Below are positions 44,641-55,061 of a DNA stretch of 64,000 bases, in pieces. Below the pieces are notes generated by a model. The model did no database searches. It saw nothing but the letters and a program-made list of their open reading frames with translations, and was not told the origin of the DNA. Made by a program: the position numbers and the translations under genes. Origin of the DNA: Terriglobia bacterium (GTDB lineage: Bacteria > Acidobacteriota > Terriglobia > Bryobacterales > UBA6623); NCBI GenBank assembly GCA_009841225.1, contig VXMF01000009.1, positions 62,001-126,000 of the forward strand, given 5' to 3'. The first letter of the stretch is position 1, and every line of letters begins with the position of its first letter.

Positions 44641-46376
44641 CGGACACCTCCGCGCTCAAGACTCTGCGGAGCGGGCCTTGAGTCGTCTGGCGGCGGTAGC
44701 AGCGGAAGCGGGACCTGCGACTTCGCCTTCTTCTGTACCTCGATCTGGGATACGAGGATCGCCGGGGACGCGGCCGAGACCGGCACGCCGCCCGACTCGG
44801 CACCGCAGGTGCCGTTGAATACCCCGACTTCGCCGCCCGCCGAGATGACCTTGCTGAAAGTAGTCAGCGGCGTGCCGATCAGGTCGACGCCGCGAACCAG
44901 TTCCTGTCGGCCATCGGCATAGATCCGATAGACCACGACGGGAGTGACATTGAAGGCATTTGGAACCGTGCGGCCGGTGAATGTGAACCCGCCCTGAACG
45001 TCTTCGAAGTACAGGCCGTAATCCTTGCCTTGCTCCTCGAGCAGAGCGATCAGTTCCTGCTTGAGTTCTTCTTCTGAACGCAGCTCGCTCACCTCAACGA
45101 AGAGATTGGACTGTCGCGAGACCGGGGCGAACCCGGCCTGCTTGCGCCCGTGACCGTTGGAGCGGCCAAAGCCCTTGATGGGCGTCCGTGACATCAGGAA
45201 CTGCTCCAAGACGCCGCTCTGGATCACCGGTACGCGCTGCGCCTTCACGCCTTGGTTGTCGTAGCGATACGCACCCGCCAAGTCCGTGGATCCCAGGCGA
45301 GTGACCGTAGGATCGAATATCACGGAGAACGCCTCCGGTAGCACAGTCTCCCCCAACATGCGTCCGAAGGTCTGGGCGTCTTGGTCCCGCTTCTGACGGT
45401 GGCCCTCGACCCTGTGACCCAGTATTTCGTGGAAGAAGACCCCGCTCGCCCTGCCGGAGAGAATCGCGGGACCGGTATACGGCTCGGCCAGCGGCGCGTT
45501 GCGGAGGCCGGCTAGATCGCGAATCATCCGCTCCACAGCATCGAGCACGGTCGCATCGTCCGGCAGTCCGCTGGGATCGAACGCGAAGAATGACTCGTAG
45601 CGAGGCAGTTCCATCCCGTCTTCGGCCTTGGTCAGCGCCGAAATCACCAGGCGCACGCGAGGCTCGGCCGTGCGAATCTTCGAGCCCTCGCTGTTGACAT
45701 ACCAGCGCGTCACCACCGATCCGCTAATCACGGCATCGGCGGAGTAGACGTGGGGCGCCTGCGCGAACGGTGCCGAGTAGCGCTTCAATCTGTCTTCCCA
45801 GGCCGCCAGATCCAGGTCGAACGAACGCAGGTCTTCGATCGACCGCTGTTCATCCTCGGCCGAGAAGTCCGCCAGGAGTTCTTCGTCGTGCACCGTGACC
45901 TGTACATTGGTTTTCACTTTGGTGAGCTGCTCCGTCGCTTCCCTGTACTTGCGGTCAGTCTGGAACCACAGCGTGCTGCGCAGCGCATCGATGTCCGCAA
46001 CAGGGGCCTCTACGCGTGAGAGGCGGAGCCGGCCGCCCCCGCCCCTGCCCCGGATCGGGCGGGTGTTGTCAAGGCTGTGGCTGCCGACCCTGAGATCAAT
46101 GTCGAGCAAGCGGCGCTCGCTATCGGAACGGCCCGCCAGCGCACCGAAAGACGCTCGCGCATACGAGGTGCGCTCCTCGGTGATCTCGTAGCTGAGGAAG
46201 TACAGCGGTGTGGGCTGACCTGACAGGGTCTCGACCGAGCGGTCAAGCTCCTGCTGCATCGCATCCAGGACAGCATCCGACGCGTGAAGTGGCCAACACG
46301 CAAGCAGCGCGAAGGCCGCCGCTGCGCCCAAGCGAAGCGCCCTCAGTGAAGGTGGTATCATTCCGCTCGCCATCAT
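44637..46376 (-). CDS. exported TldD-like zinc metalloprotease
   Basis: 579 aa from ATG 46376. A longer frame to 46574 is rejected: TAGAAT sits 7 nt before this ATG and a signal peptide (about 11-32, ending LHA) follows. The zinc motif is H316-E-I-L-G-H321, and the third ligand Cys lies in "GTCGAESGG" (C524), matching the H/H/C triad of TldD. Classical TldD/TldE cut unfolded peptides such as CcdA and mature microcin B17 in the cytoplasm. This pair carries signal peptides, so a periplasmic or outer-surface peptidase is predicted. Divergent from an exported sulfatase. Confidence 0.9.
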   Translation of the reverse strand: MMASGMIPPSLRALRLGAAAAFALLACWPLHASDAVLDAMQQELDRSVETLSGQPTPLYFLSYEITEERTSYARASFGALAGRSDSERRLLDIDLRVGSHSLDNTRPIRGRGGGGRLRLSRVEAPVADIDALRSTLWFQTDRKYREATEQLTKVKTNVQVTVHDEELLADFSAEDEQRSIEDLRSFDLDLAAWEDRLKRYSAPFAQAPHVYSADAVISGSVVTRWYVNSEGSKIRTAEPRVRLVISALTKAEDGMELPRYESFFAFDPSGLPDDATVLDAVERMIRDLAGLRNAPLAEPYTGPAILSGRASGVFFHEILGHRVEGHRQKRDQDAQTFGRMLGETVLPEAFSVIFDPTVTRLGSTDLAGAYRYDNQGVKAQRVPVIQSGVLEQFLMSRTPIKGFGRSNGHGRKQAGFAPVSRQSNLFVEVSELRSEEELKQELIALLEEQGKDYGLYFEDVQGGFTFTGRTVPNAFNVTPVVVYRIYADGRQELVRGVDLIGTPLTTFSKVISAGGEVGVFNGTCGAESGGVPVSAASPAILVSQIEVQKKAKSQVPLPLLPPPDDSRPAPQSLERGGVR

Positions 46377-46383
46377 TGTGTTC

Positions 46384-46389
46384 ATTCTA
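46384..46389 (-). promoter_or_regulatory. putative -10 element of the tldD-like gene
   Basis: TAGAAT (5 of 6) ends 7 nt before the ATG at 46376. It also overlaps an upstream in-frame ATG at 46385, which argues against that codon as the start. Confidence 0.42.
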
Positions 46390-46488
46390 GGCGTGCGGCC
46401 AATGCGGAACTTGACAGAAAGGCGCGATCGACACTGCCAAGACCGGCGCCGGGGGGACTTCGCCTCAATCGATAGAAGGAGCGCTCGA

Positions 46489-47910
46489 GTGAGGACACGG
46501 CTCATTCTTGTCGCCGCCACTGCGCTCTGCTGCGCCAGTGGTCCGCAGACCGCAGTGGAGACGCGACCGAACATCCTGATGATCGCGGTCGACGACCTGC
46601 GGCCTGAGCTGGCGTCGTTCGGCGCCTCGTATATTCAGTCCCCGAACATCGATCAGCTGGTGTCAGCGGGGCGAGCCTTCCGCAGACACTATGTCCAAGC
46701 TCCGACCTGTGGCGCGTCCCGATACACGCTGTTGACCGGACGCTACGGCGGAGCCAGTAACGCCGCGCTGTTCGAACGTGCCGCGCAGTTGCAGGATGAC
46801 CCAAGCACCGTGCCTCCGAGCATGCCCGCATGGTTTCGCCGGCACGGTTACACGACAGTTTCGGTAGGCAAGGTCTCTCATCATCCCGGCGGCCTCGGCG
46901 GAGAGGACTGGGACGACCCTCGCCAGCTGGAAATGCCCGACTCGTGGGATCGCCACCTGCTGCCAGCCGGACCCTGGCAGCATCCACGCGGCTGGATGCA
47001 TGGTCTGGCTCACGGAGAAATCCGGGGCAATCCCGCCGAGATGGCCGTGTACCAAGCCGAGGACGGCCCTGATTCGATTTATCCGGACGGGCGCTCGATC
47101 GACGAGGCTCTGCGGCAACTGGACCTGCTGACCGCCGATTCCGAGCGGCCGTTCTTCCTCGCCGTCGGAATCCTTCGCCCTCACCTGCCGTTCGGTGCGC
47201 CGCTCCGGTACCTCAGCCATTACGCCGACAAGCAACTGCCGCCGACGCCCCATCCGACCAAGCCGAAGGGAAGGACCACTTGGCACCCTTCGAATGAGTT
47301 CATGAAGTACCAGCTTTGGAATCGCGATCCGAACACGGACGCCGAATTCGCGCAGCAGGTGCGGAAACACTACGCCGCATGCGTGACCTACGCCGACGCG
47401 CAGGTCGGGCGCCTTCTAGAGCGACTTCAGCAGAGCGGTGCTTCGGCAAACACCGTTGTGCTGCTTTGGGGGGATCACGGTTGGCACTTGGGCGAACACG
47501 CAATCTGGGGCAAGCACGCCCTCTACGAGGAATCCTTGCGGTCCCCCCTCGTCATCTCCTATGGCGGGCTGCCGCAGCCCGGAGTGCCGTCGGATGGGCT
47601 GGTCGAGACCTTGGACGTGTTCCCCACGCTCTGCGACCTGGCCGGATTGCCGCAGCCGGACTTCGTGCAGGGAGTCTCGCTGCGCCCGATCCTAGACGAT
47701 CCGGCCGCAAGCGGCCACCCCGCCATCTCCTACCGTCGAGAAGCCCGGACGATACGCACGGCGACACACCGCCTGATCCTTCACGACGACGGGTTCGCGG
47801 AGCTGTACGACCACACGTCAGCCGACCACGAAACCGTGAATGTCGCGGCTTCGAATCCGATCCTGGTAGCGGAACTTTCCGAGAGGCTCCGCGATCGCTT
47901 GGAGCGGTAA
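46489..47910 (+). CDS. exported iduronate-2-sulfatase-like sulfatase
   Basis: 473 aa from GTG 46489, which has AGAAGGAG 8 nt upstream; the longer frame from 46378 is not used. Signal peptide or lipoprotein-type leader with Cys near residue 14-15 ("ATALCCASG"), so lipidation is possible. Sulfatase core: "[11 protein letters not shown]" (metal Asp pair), formylglycine motif "C-G-A-S-R" in "[15 protein letters not shown]" and "[21 protein letters not shown]" minus its last residue. Ala replaces Pro in CxPxR, a permitted FGE target. "[10 protein letters not shown]" is typical of iduronate-2-sulfatases. Substrate is unknown. Confidence 0.92.
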   Translation: MRTRLILVAATALCCASGPQTAVETRPNILMIAVDDLRPELASFGASYIQSPNIDQLVSAGRAFRRHYVQAPTCGASRYTLLTGRYGGASNAALFERAAQLQDDPSTVPPSMPAWFRRHGYTTVSVGKVSHHPGGLGGEDWDDPRQLEMPDSWDRHLLPAGPWQHPRGWMHGLAHGEIRGNPAEMAVYQAEDGPDSIYPDGRSIDEALRQLDLLTADSERPFFLAVGILRPHLPFGAPLRYLSHYADKQLPPTPHPTKPKGRTTWHPSNEFMKYQLWNRDPNTDAEFAQQVRKHYAACVTYADAQVGRLLERLQQSGASANTVVLLWGDHGWHLGEHAIWGKHALYEESLRSPLVISYGGLPQPGVPSDGLVETLDVFPTLCDLAGLPQPDFVQGVSLRPILDDPAASGHPAISYRREARTIRTATHRLILHDDGFAELYDHTSADHETVNVAASNPILVAELSERLRDRLER

Positions 47911-48014
47911 TGGACCTGCCGGCCGCCGCGCGGTGATAGACTGGCAGCGCGAGGGCGATTCTCCGGAGCTGTCTATCGGGCTGCCCGGCAGTGCTCACTC
48001 TTGGCAGTGGATTC

Positions 48015-50537
48015 ATGCGTTTCAGGTCGCATGGCTTGATCGGCGCGCTAGCGGCCTCGTCGCTCTGCGCAGCCCCGCAAGCGCCCCCTGCCGCCGAGGC
48101 GATCAGCTTCTTCGAGTCCGAGATCCGGCCGATCCTCCACACTCGCTGCTCCCAGTGCCACAACGACCGGCTCCGCACTAGCGGCCTTTCGCTGGCTTCC
48201 CTCCAGGGCCTGCTGGAGGGTGGAAAGCGCGGGCCAGCGATCTCCGTCGACCGGCCTTCAGAGAGCCTAGTCCTCGCCGCCCTGCGCCAGTCCGAGACGC
48301 TCAGCATGCCGCCAGACGGGAAGCTGCCGGATGCCAAGATCGCCGCCATCGAACGCTGGATCGAACTCGGCGCCCCTTGGCCTGAGCCCTCCGCGAAGCC
48401 CGCCCCTGCAGCAGGTGCCGGGCACTGGTCGTTCCAGCCGATCACGCGGCCACAGCCTCCGAGCGTCTCGCAACCGGCTTGGCCGCGCAATCCGATCGAC
48501 CGATTCATATTGGCGCGGCTCGAAGAGGCCGGCCTGAAACCGTCTGCCGAAGCATCCGCTACCACCTTGGTGCGTCGAGTCCATCTCGATCTCACCGGGC
48601 TCCCGCCCGCTCCAGAGGTGGTTCGCGACTTTGTCGCAGACTCCGCGCCCGGCGCCTACGAACGCATCGTGGAACGCTTGCTCGATTCGCCCGCCTATGG
48701 CGAGCGCTGGGGCCGGCACTGGCTCGACATCGCCCGCTACGCCGATTCGAACGGCTACAACGCCGACGCTGGCCGTGAGATTTGGATGTACCGCGACTGG
48801 GTGATCGATGCCCTCAATCACGACCTGCCGTTCCAACAGTTCGCCATCGAACAGCTCGCCGGCGACATGTTGCCGAATCCCTCCAAGCAACAGATCGTGG
48901 CGACGGGATTCCATCGCAACACCCTGCTAAATCTCGAGGGAGGGGTCGACTTCGAACAGTACAGGGTAGAGTCCGTCGTCGACCGTGTCGACGTGACCGG
49001 CATAGCTTTCCTCGGGCTCTCGCTGGGATGTGCCCGCTGTCATGATCACAAGTACGACCCCATTTCGCAGCGCGAGTTCTACGAGTTCTTCGCCTTCTTC
49101 AACAACATCGATGAACTCAGCGGTGCTTTCAGGAACAACGAGGGCCGGGCTCGCGCCTTCGAGCCCGTGCTCGAGTTCGGCACCGACGAAGAATACCTAC
49201 GCCGGGACGCCATCAAGGCGCAGATCGAGGCCATGCGGGCCGAACAGTCCGCCTACCAGAAGGCACTCCTCGCTAGGCAGCCCGAATGGGAAGCGAGCCT
49301 GACCGAGGCCCAGATCGCCAAGCTTCCGCTCGGTGTCCAGCGCATCCTGCGCAAAGCCCCGGAGGACCGCTTGGAGGGCCGACAAGTGTTCGTGCGCAAC
49401 GAATTCCTAGCACAGGACCCCGGCATGCAGGAACGCCGCAAGGCGATTGCCGCTGTCGGGGCGCTATTGCCGAAGATCCCGAGCACTCTGGTGATGCGCG
49501 AACTGCCGGAACCGCGCCCGACGCACATCCTGCTGCAAGGCGAGTTCCTCCACAAGGGCAAGCAGGTGTCCGCCGGTACGCCCGCTGTCTTGCCGCCGCT
49601 CGAAGCCGAGAATCCGAACCGCCTCGACCTAGCCCGCTGGATCGTTCGCCGCGACAACCCCCTGATGCCGCGCGTCACGGTCAACCGCGTCTGGCAGCGC
49701 TATTTCGGACGGGGAATCGTGGCGACCGAGAACGATTTTGGCACGCAGGGCGAGCCTCCCGCCCAACCAGCCCTACTGGATTGGCTCGCGTCCGAGTTCA
49801 TGGACAACGACTGGAGCTTGAAGACGCTGCACCGCTTGATCGTCACCTCGGCCACCTACCGACAGGCCTCCGGACACCGATCCGACCTAGCCGCGGCGGA
49901 CCCCGAAAACCGCTTGCTGGGACAACAGAACCGCCTGCGCGTGGAATCCGAGATCGTTCGCGACCTAGCCCTTTCGGCCAGCGGCATGCTGACCCACGAG
50001 GTCGGCGGCCCGAGCGTCTTCCCGGCGCAGCCGCCCGGAGTGATGATTCGCAAGCCGTGGCCGGAGAGCGAGGGCAAGGACCGCTATCGGCGCGGGCTGT
50101 ACACCCATTTCTGGCGCACCAGCCCCCATCCAGGCCTGATGGTCTTTGACAGCCCCGATGCCCTGACCACGGCAACTAAGCGCACCCGGTCCAATACTCC
50201 GCTTCAGGCGCTCACGCTGCTGAACGACACCGGCTTCCACGAATTCGCCCAAGGGCTCGCCCGCCGCGTCGTAGAGGATCACCCTGAAAGCGGCGTGGCA
50301 GAGCGGGCCGCGCATGCCTTCCGAATCTGCCTCGCTCGCTCACCATCGGCGGACGAGTTGGAGACGCTGACCAACTTCGCCAGCGCTCAGTTGGACGAGT
50401 TCCAAACCTATCCGGAGCGAGCAATGGGGATCCTGACGCTTGGCAGCCGAGAGGGCGAGGAGCCAGCGGAGCTCGCCGCTTGGACCACCTTGGCAAGCAC
50501 GCTGATGAACCTTGACGAGTTCGTTACGCGGGAGTGA
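48015..50537 (+). CDS. PSCyt1-DUF1549-DUF1553 (PSD1) cytochrome-type protein
   Basis: 840 aa from ATG 48015 (a GTG at 47991 is possible). Signal peptide (about 1-27). The planctomycete-type cytochrome c domain has heme motif C45-S-Q-C-H49. DUF1549 follows with "RFILARLEEAGL", "YAYGERWGRHWLDIARYADSNG"-like sequence and a second "GCARCHDHKYDPI" motif. The C-terminal DUF1553 region includes "NRVWQRYFGRGIV" and "TPLQALTLLND". Widely found in Planctomycetes, Verrucomicrobia and Acidobacteriota, almost always next to DUF1501 genes. Its redox partner and substrate are unknown. Sulfatase is immediately upstream on the same strand, and DUF1501 follows by 6 nt. Confidence 0.93.
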   Translation: MRFRSHGLIGALAASSLCAAPQAPPAAEAISFFESEIRPILHTRCSQCHNDRLRTSGLSLASLQGLLEGGKRGPAISVDRPSESLVLAALRQSETLSMPPDGKLPDAKIAAIERWIELGAPWPEPSAKPAPAAGAGHWSFQPITRPQPPSVSQPAWPRNPIDRFILARLEEAGLKPSAEASATTLVRRVHLDLTGLPPAPEVVRDFVADSAPGAYERIVERLLDSPAYGERWGRHWLDIARYADSNGYNADAGREIWMYRDWVIDALNHDLPFQQFAIEQLAGDMLPNPSKQQIVATGFHRNTLLNLEGGVDFEQYRVESVVDRVDVTGIAFLGLSLGCARCHDHKYDPISQREFYEFFAFFNNIDELSGAFRNNEGRARAFEPVLEFGTDEEYLRRDAIKAQIEAMRAEQSAYQKALLARQPEWEASLTEAQIAKLPLGVQRILRKAPEDRLEGRQVFVRNEFLAQDPGMQERRKAIAAVGALLPKIPSTLVMRELPEPRPTHILLQGEFLHKGKQVSAGTPAVLPPLEAENPNRLDLARWIVRRDNPLMPRVTVNRVWQRYFGRGIVATENDFGTQGEPPAQPALLDWLASEFMDNDWSLKTLHRLIVTSATYRQASGHRSDLAAADPENRLLGQQNRLRVESEIVRDLALSASGMLTHEVGGPSVFPAQPPGVMIRKPWPESEGKDRYRRGLYTHFWRTSPHPGLMVFDSPDALTTATKRTRSNTPLQALTLLNDTGFHEFAQGLARRVVEDHPESGVAERAAHAFRICLARSPSADELETLTNFASAQLDEFQTYPERAMGILTLGSREGEEPAELAAWTTLASTLMNLDEFVTRE

Positions 50538-50543
50538 CCCGTC

Positions 50544-51998
50544 ATGACACGCACACAACTCCACCTATTGCACGCCACCCGGCGTCACTTCTTCAGCCAG
50601 TGCTTCGTGGGCCTGGGCGGTTTGGCACTCGCCGACCTGCTCAGCCCGACCGGGCTGCACGCAGCGTCCGGCTCCGTCTCAGGGAGCCCCCTGGCACCCA
50701 AGCGCCCCCATTTCGCACCCAAGGCAAAGCGTGTCGTGTACCTGTTCATGGCTGGCGCGCCCAGCCAGTTCGAGACTTGGCTCTGGCGTCCGAAGCTCAG
50801 GGAACTCGACGGCCAAGCGACCCCAGACTCCTTCTTGGACGGCAAGCGCTTCGCATTCATGGAGCAGTTCACCAAGCAGCGTCCCAAGCTGCTCGGCCCG
50901 CAGCGCAACTTTCGTCGACACGGCCAGTCCGGCACCTGGGTGTCCGAAGTCTTCCCTCACATGGCAGGAATCGTGGACGACCTGTCCCTGATCTACACGC
51001 TCAAGACCGAGAACTTCAACCACGCTCCCGCAAAGCTCTTCTTCAGCACCGGTTCGACGCGCTACGGGCGGCCCTCGATGGGATCGTGGATCACCTACGG
51101 GCTCGGCAGCGAATCCGAGAACCTGCCCGCCTTTGTCGTCTTGCGCTCCGGTAAGCGCAACCTGATGGGCGGTGCCAACATATGGGGCAGCGGGTTCCTG
51201 CCGACGGCCTACCAAGGGGTGGAATTCCTCCGCTCCGCGGATCCCATCCCGAATCTGTCCAGCCCTCCCGGATTCTCAGCCGAAAGGCAGGCAGCGCGAG
51301 TCAGCGCCATTCGCGAACTCAACCTGGCGCGTCTCGCAGAAGTCGGCGATCCCGAGATTTCCACGCGCATCGCCGCGTACGAGCTCGCCCACCGCATGCA
51401 GACCAGCGGTCCGGAACTGATGGATCTGTCCAGCGAGAGCCAGGCTACGCTGGACCTCTACGGAGCCGAGCCGGGCAAGTCGACCTTCGCCAACAATTGC
51501 CTGGTCGCCCGCCGCCTCTTGGAGGGCGGCACGCGCTTCGTGCAGCTGTATCACACCGGCTGGGACCACCACGGCAACCGCGTCAACAACCTCGCCGACA
51601 AGCTCGACGAGGTCGCCCTGGACGTGGACCGGGCCTCGGCAGCGCTGGTCACCGACCTCAAGCAGCGCGGACTGCTAGACGACACGCTGGTGATCTGGGG
51701 CGGCGAGTTCGGCCGGACCCCCATGGGCGAGATCAAGGAACTGCCCGGCCGCAACCACCACATCGACAACTTCCCCATGTGGTTTGCCGGAGGCGGCATC
51801 AAGCCCGGCCAGACCATCGGAGAGGTTGACGACCTCGGGTTCTTCATCACCAAGGACCCAATCGAGGTCTATGACGTGCAGGCGACGATACTTCACCTGC
51901 TCGGCCTGGACCACACCAAGCTCACATTCCGGCACCAAGGCCGCGATTTCCGGCTCACCGACGTGGCCGGTCACGTGATCGAGCCGTTGCTGGCCTGA
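50544..51998 (+). CDS. DUF1501 (exported, Tat-type) protein
   Basis: 484 aa. The N-terminus "TRRHFFSQC" plus "LGGLALADLLSP" is a Tat-like leader usual in DUF1501 proteins. The family core includes "VVYLFMAGAPSQFETW", "FYT" alpha/beta-hydrolase or phosphatase-like segments, "TLKTENFNHAPAKLFFSTGS" (typical), "LYHTGWDHHG" and "VIWGGEFGRTPMGE". These are alkaline-phosphatase/sulfatase-superfamily-like but lacking an obvious catalytic Ser/Cys. Partner of the PSD1 protein 6 nt upstream. Function unknown; periplasmic. Confidence 0.93.
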   Translation: MTRTQLHLLHATRRHFFSQCFVGLGGLALADLLSPTGLHAASGSVSGSPLAPKRPHFAPKAKRVVYLFMAGAPSQFETWLWRPKLRELDGQATPDSFLDGKRFAFMEQFTKQRPKLLGPQRNFRRHGQSGTWVSEVFPHMAGIVDDLSLIYTLKTENFNHAPAKLFFSTGSTRYGRPSMGSWITYGLGSESENLPAFVVLRSGKRNLMGGANIWGSGFLPTAYQGVEFLRSADPIPNLSSPPGFSAERQAARVSAIRELNLARLAEVGDPEISTRIAAYELAHRMQTSGPELMDLSSESQATLDLYGAEPGKSTFANNCLVARRLLEGGTRFVQLYHTGWDHHGNRVNNLADKLDEVALDVDRASAALVTDLKQRGLLDDTLVIWGGEFGRTPMGEIKELPGRNHHIDNFPMWFAGGGIKPGQTIGEVDDLGFFITKDPIEVYDVQATILHLLGLDHTKLTFRHQGRDFRLTDVAGHVIEPLLA

Positions 51999-52000
51999 CG

Positions 52001-52022
52001 CCCGCCAGCGATCGCTAGCGGG
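52001..52022. terminator. bidirectional hairpin between DUF1501 and nrdJ
   Basis: A stem CCCGC-c-AGC / GCT-a-GCGGG with loop GATC lies 3 nt after the DUF1501 stop, in the 87-bp convergent gap before the nrdJ 3' end. It has one mismatch and no T-tract. Confidence 0.38.
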
Positions 52023-52085
52023 GCTGCGGGCCGGCGCCCAACGCCCCGAGCCCGCGCGGGTCTGGTGAAGGTCGTCGCCCGCCCG

Positions 52086-54932
52086 TCAGCTGCAGCCCGA
52101 GGTCGAGCCGCAGTTCGGGCAGCGGTAGCAGTTGCCGTTCACCGTCATGATCGAGCCGCACTCCGTGCACGGCGGGCCATCCACGGGCGAGTCCAGGGCT
52201 TGGACGCCTTCCTCCTCCGCGACGCTGGCCGGGGCCGCCGCGCTCGCAGCCGCGGCCGGCAGGGCTTGGTCGATTTGGCCGACAGCCTCCTCGTTGTGCG
52301 AAGCGTACCTCGCGCCCAGCCAGCGGAAGATGTAGTCGGTGATGGACTTGGCGTAGTGGATGTCCTTGTTGTTCGTCCAGCCGCTCGGCTCGAACCGCAC
52401 GTGGCCGAACTTCTCCACCAAGGTGTGCAGCGGCACTCCGTACTGCAGCGTCAGCGAGATGGCCGTCGCGAAGTTGTCCATCAGGCCGCTGATCGTCGAG
52501 CCCTCCTTGGCCATGCGGATGAAGATCTCGCCGGGCTGCTTGGTGTCCGGATAGAGCCCGACCGTGAGATAGCCTTCATGCCCCCCTACGGAGAACTTGT
52601 GCGTTAGAGACTCGCGCTCGTCCGGCAGCCTGCGGCGCAGCGGCCGCGGCGTGGTGTCTGGGGTCGCGTCCGCTTCGCCCTCGTCCGACTGGCCCGTGCT
52701 CAGTGGCTGCGCCCCCTTCGAGCCATCGCGGTAGATGGCGACAGCCTTCAGCCCCAAGCGCCACGCGTCCATGTAGGCGTTGGCGATGTCGTCCACCGAG
52801 GATTCCTGCGGCATGTTGATCGTCTTCGAGATCGCGCCCGAGATGAAGGGCTGCACTGCGGCCATCATCTTCAGGTGCCCGCCAAAGTGGATCGAGCGCT
52901 CGCCATTGAGCGGCTTGAAGCTGCAATCGAACACCGGCAGGTGATCTTCGCTGAGTTCCGACGCACCCTCGATCGTTTCCGTCGCATCGATGTGGTCGAC
53001 GATCTCGGCAACCTGTTGCTCGCTGTAGCCGATCCGCTCCAGCGCTTCGGAGACCGTATTGTTGACGATCTTGATCACGCCGCCACCCACCAGCTTCTTG
53101 TACTTGACAAGCGCAAGCTCCGGCTCCACGCCAGTCGTGTCGCAGTCCATCATGAACCCGATCGTGCCGGTCGGCGCGATCACCGTGACCTGGCCGTTGC
53201 GGTAGCCGTGCTGCTGCCCGACCGAGTAGGCTTCCTGCCACGCCGCTTCGGCCGCAGCCCGCAGGTCGGGCTGCACGCCCTGATCGGCGATCTCCTTGCT
53301 CGCATCCCGGTGCATCCGAATCACCTCGAGGAAGGGCTCGCGGTTGTCCGTGAAGCCCTTGAACGGGCCCCGCACCTCGGCGATCTGCGCACTGGTCAGG
53401 TAAGCCTGGCCGCACATCGTGGCCGAGACCGCTCCCGCAATGGCCCGGCCGCGATCCGAGTCGTACGGCACGCCCATGGACATCAGCATTGCGCCAAGAT
53501 TGGCGAAGCCGAGGCCCAGCGGGCGATAGGCGTGGGAGTTGAACGCGATCCGCTCCGTCGGATAGGCCGCGTTGTCGACCAAGATCTCCTGCGCCAAGAT
53601 CACCGTGCCAACCGCGCGGCGGAAGGACTCGACCTCGAAGGTGCCGCTCGCGGATTGGAACTTCTTCAAGTTCAGTGACGCCAGATTGCAGGCCGAATCG
53701 TTCAAGAACATGTATTCCGAACAGGGGTTCGAAGCATGGATTCGGTCCGTGTTCTTGACCGGGTTCCACCTGTTGATGGTCGTGTCGAACTGCATTCCGG
53801 GATCGCCGCACTGGTGCGTGGCCTCGGCGATGTCGCTCAGCAGGTCCTTGGCGCTGTGGCGCTCCTTGGGCTGCTTGCTCAGCACGGACCGTGTCCACCA
53901 ATCGCGCCCCTCGTCGGCCGCGTGCATGAACTCGTCGGTGACCCGTACCGAGTTGTTGGCATTTTGGAACGAGATTGTCGAGTAGGCGTCCCCGTCGATC
54001 GCCGAATCGTATCCGTTCTGAATCAACACGTGGGCCTTCTTCTCTTCGCGCGCCTTGCACCAGATGAAGTCCTTCACGTCCGGGTGATCGACATCGAGGA
54101 TCACCATCTTGGCGGCGCGGCGCGTCTTGCCGCCGGACTTGATCACTCCGGCAAACGCGTCAAAGCCCTTCATGAACGACACGGGGCCGGAGGCGCGCCC
54201 GCCACCGGCTAGGCCGGCATCGTCCTCGCGGATGTTGGAGAGGTTCGTGCCGGTGCCCGAGCCCCACTTGAACAGCATGCCTTCGGTCTTGGCCAAGTCC
54301 AGGATCGACTCCAGCGAGTCTTGGACCGAGTTGATGAAGCAGGCCGAGCACTGCGGCCGATGCTGGTCCGGATCCAGCGCAGTGACGCGCTCGCTGGACT
54401 CTTCCCACGCCCAGCCGTAGCCGCGCGACTCCTTGCGCACGCCGACGTTGAACCACACCGGGGAATTGAAGCTCGCCTTCTGGGTCAGCATCAGGTGCGC
54501 CAAGTCATCGCGGAAGGCCTCCACGTCGGCCTCGGACGCGAAGTAGCCGCCAAGGCCGCCCCAGTCCGCGATCGTGTCCACCACCCGGTGCACCAGCTGG
54601 CGCAGGCTGGACTCGCGGTCCGGCCGCCCGACCGTGCCGTGGAAGTACTTGCTGGCCACGATGTTGGTCGCGGTCTGCGACCAGTCGGACGGCATCTCCA
54701 CGTCCGTCTGCTCGAAGACAATGTTGCCCTTCACGTCGGCGATCACCGCCGAGCGCTGCTCCCACTCGAGCACGTCATATGGCGTCTGGCCATTCTTGAG
54801 ATCGCTGGTGAAATAACGCTCGAAGGCCAGGCCGCGCCGGATTTGCGCCGCGTCCTTGGCGGCCTCCGCCCCTGTGGCAGCCGCCACTCCTGCTTTAGGC
54901 GCCACAACCGTTTCGATTCCTACCGTGCCCAT
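52086..54932 (-). CDS. nrdJ: vitamin B12-dependent (class II) ribonucleotide reductase
   Basis: 948 aa. Reduces ribonucleotides with adenosylcobalamin as radical source, so works with or without oxygen. Start ATG 54932 has AAGGAGG 11 nt upstream. The N-terminal redox Cys is in "QCSACFINS", the thiyl-radical site is N-P-C-S-E ("SNPCSEYMFLNDSACNLASL" minus nothing added) and the paired Cys in "DSACNL". The C-terminal zinc-ribbon-like tail has "CTECGS ... CYRCPNCGSTSGCS", typical of long NrdJ. An NrdR-type operator pair may regulate it. No cobalamin riboswitch is visible in the leader. Confidence 0.97.
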   Translation of the reverse strand: MGTVGIETVVAPKAGVAAATGAEAAKDAAQIRRGLAFERYFTSDLKNGQTPYDVLEWEQRSAVIADVKGNIVFEQTDVEMPSDWSQTATNIVASKYFHGTVGRPDRESSLRQLVHRVVDTIADWGGLGGYFASEADVEAFRDDLAHLMLTQKASFNSPVWFNVGVRKESRGYGWAWEESSERVTALDPDQHRPQCSACFINSVQDSLESILDLAKTEGMLFKWGSGTGTNLSNIREDDAGLAGGGRASGPVSFMKGFDAFAGVIKSGGKTRRAAKMVILDVDHPDVKDFIWCKAREEKKAHVLIQNGYDSAIDGDAYSTISFQNANNSVRVTDEFMHAADEGRDWWTRSVLSKQPKERHSAKDLLSDIAEATHQCGDPGMQFDTTINRWNPVKNTDRIHASNPCSEYMFLNDSACNLASLNLKKFQSASGTFEVESFRRAVGTVILAQEILVDNAAYPTERIAFNSHAYRPLGLGFANLGAMLMSMGVPYDSDRGRAIAGAVSATMCGQAYLTSAQIAEVRGPFKGFTDNREPFLEVIRMHRDASKEIADQGVQPDLRAAAEAAWQEAYSVGQQHGYRNGQVTVIAPTGTIGFMMDCDTTGVEPELALVKYKKLVGGGVIKIVNNTVSEALERIGYSEQQVAEIVDHIDATETIEGASELSEDHLPVFDCSFKPLNGERSIHFGGHLKMMAAVQPFISGAISKTINMPQESSVDDIANAYMDAWRLGLKAVAIYRDGSKGAQPLSTGQSDEGEADATPDTTPRPLRRRLPDERESLTHKFSVGGHEGYLTVGLYPDTKQPGEIFIRMAKEGSTISGLMDNFATAISLTLQYGVPLHTLVEKFGHVRFEPSGWTNNKDIHYAKSITDYIFRWLGARYASHNEEAVGQIDQALPAAAASAAAPASVAEEEGVQALDSPVDGPPCTECGSIMTVNGNCYRCPNCGSTSGCS

Positions 54933-55030
54933 CTCGTCACTGGCCTCCTTGCTGCTCTCGCATCGTCAATCGCATGTCGCGTCGCTGACTCGCTCCAAGC
55001 GATACCGCGCACAACTTTAGCACATCTGCA

Positions 55031-55046
55031 GCACATCTGGTTGTTA
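55031..55046. promoter_or_regulatory. putative NrdR box 2 (overlapping the -10)
   Basis: GCACATCTGGTTGTTA keeps the conserved CAC...TTGT arms of the NrdR consensus but diverges in the middle. It overlaps a TATAAC hexamer (minus strand, 55043-55048), so binding could block RNA polymerase. Confidence 0.35.
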
Positions 55047-55061
55047 TATGTTCCGCGAAAT

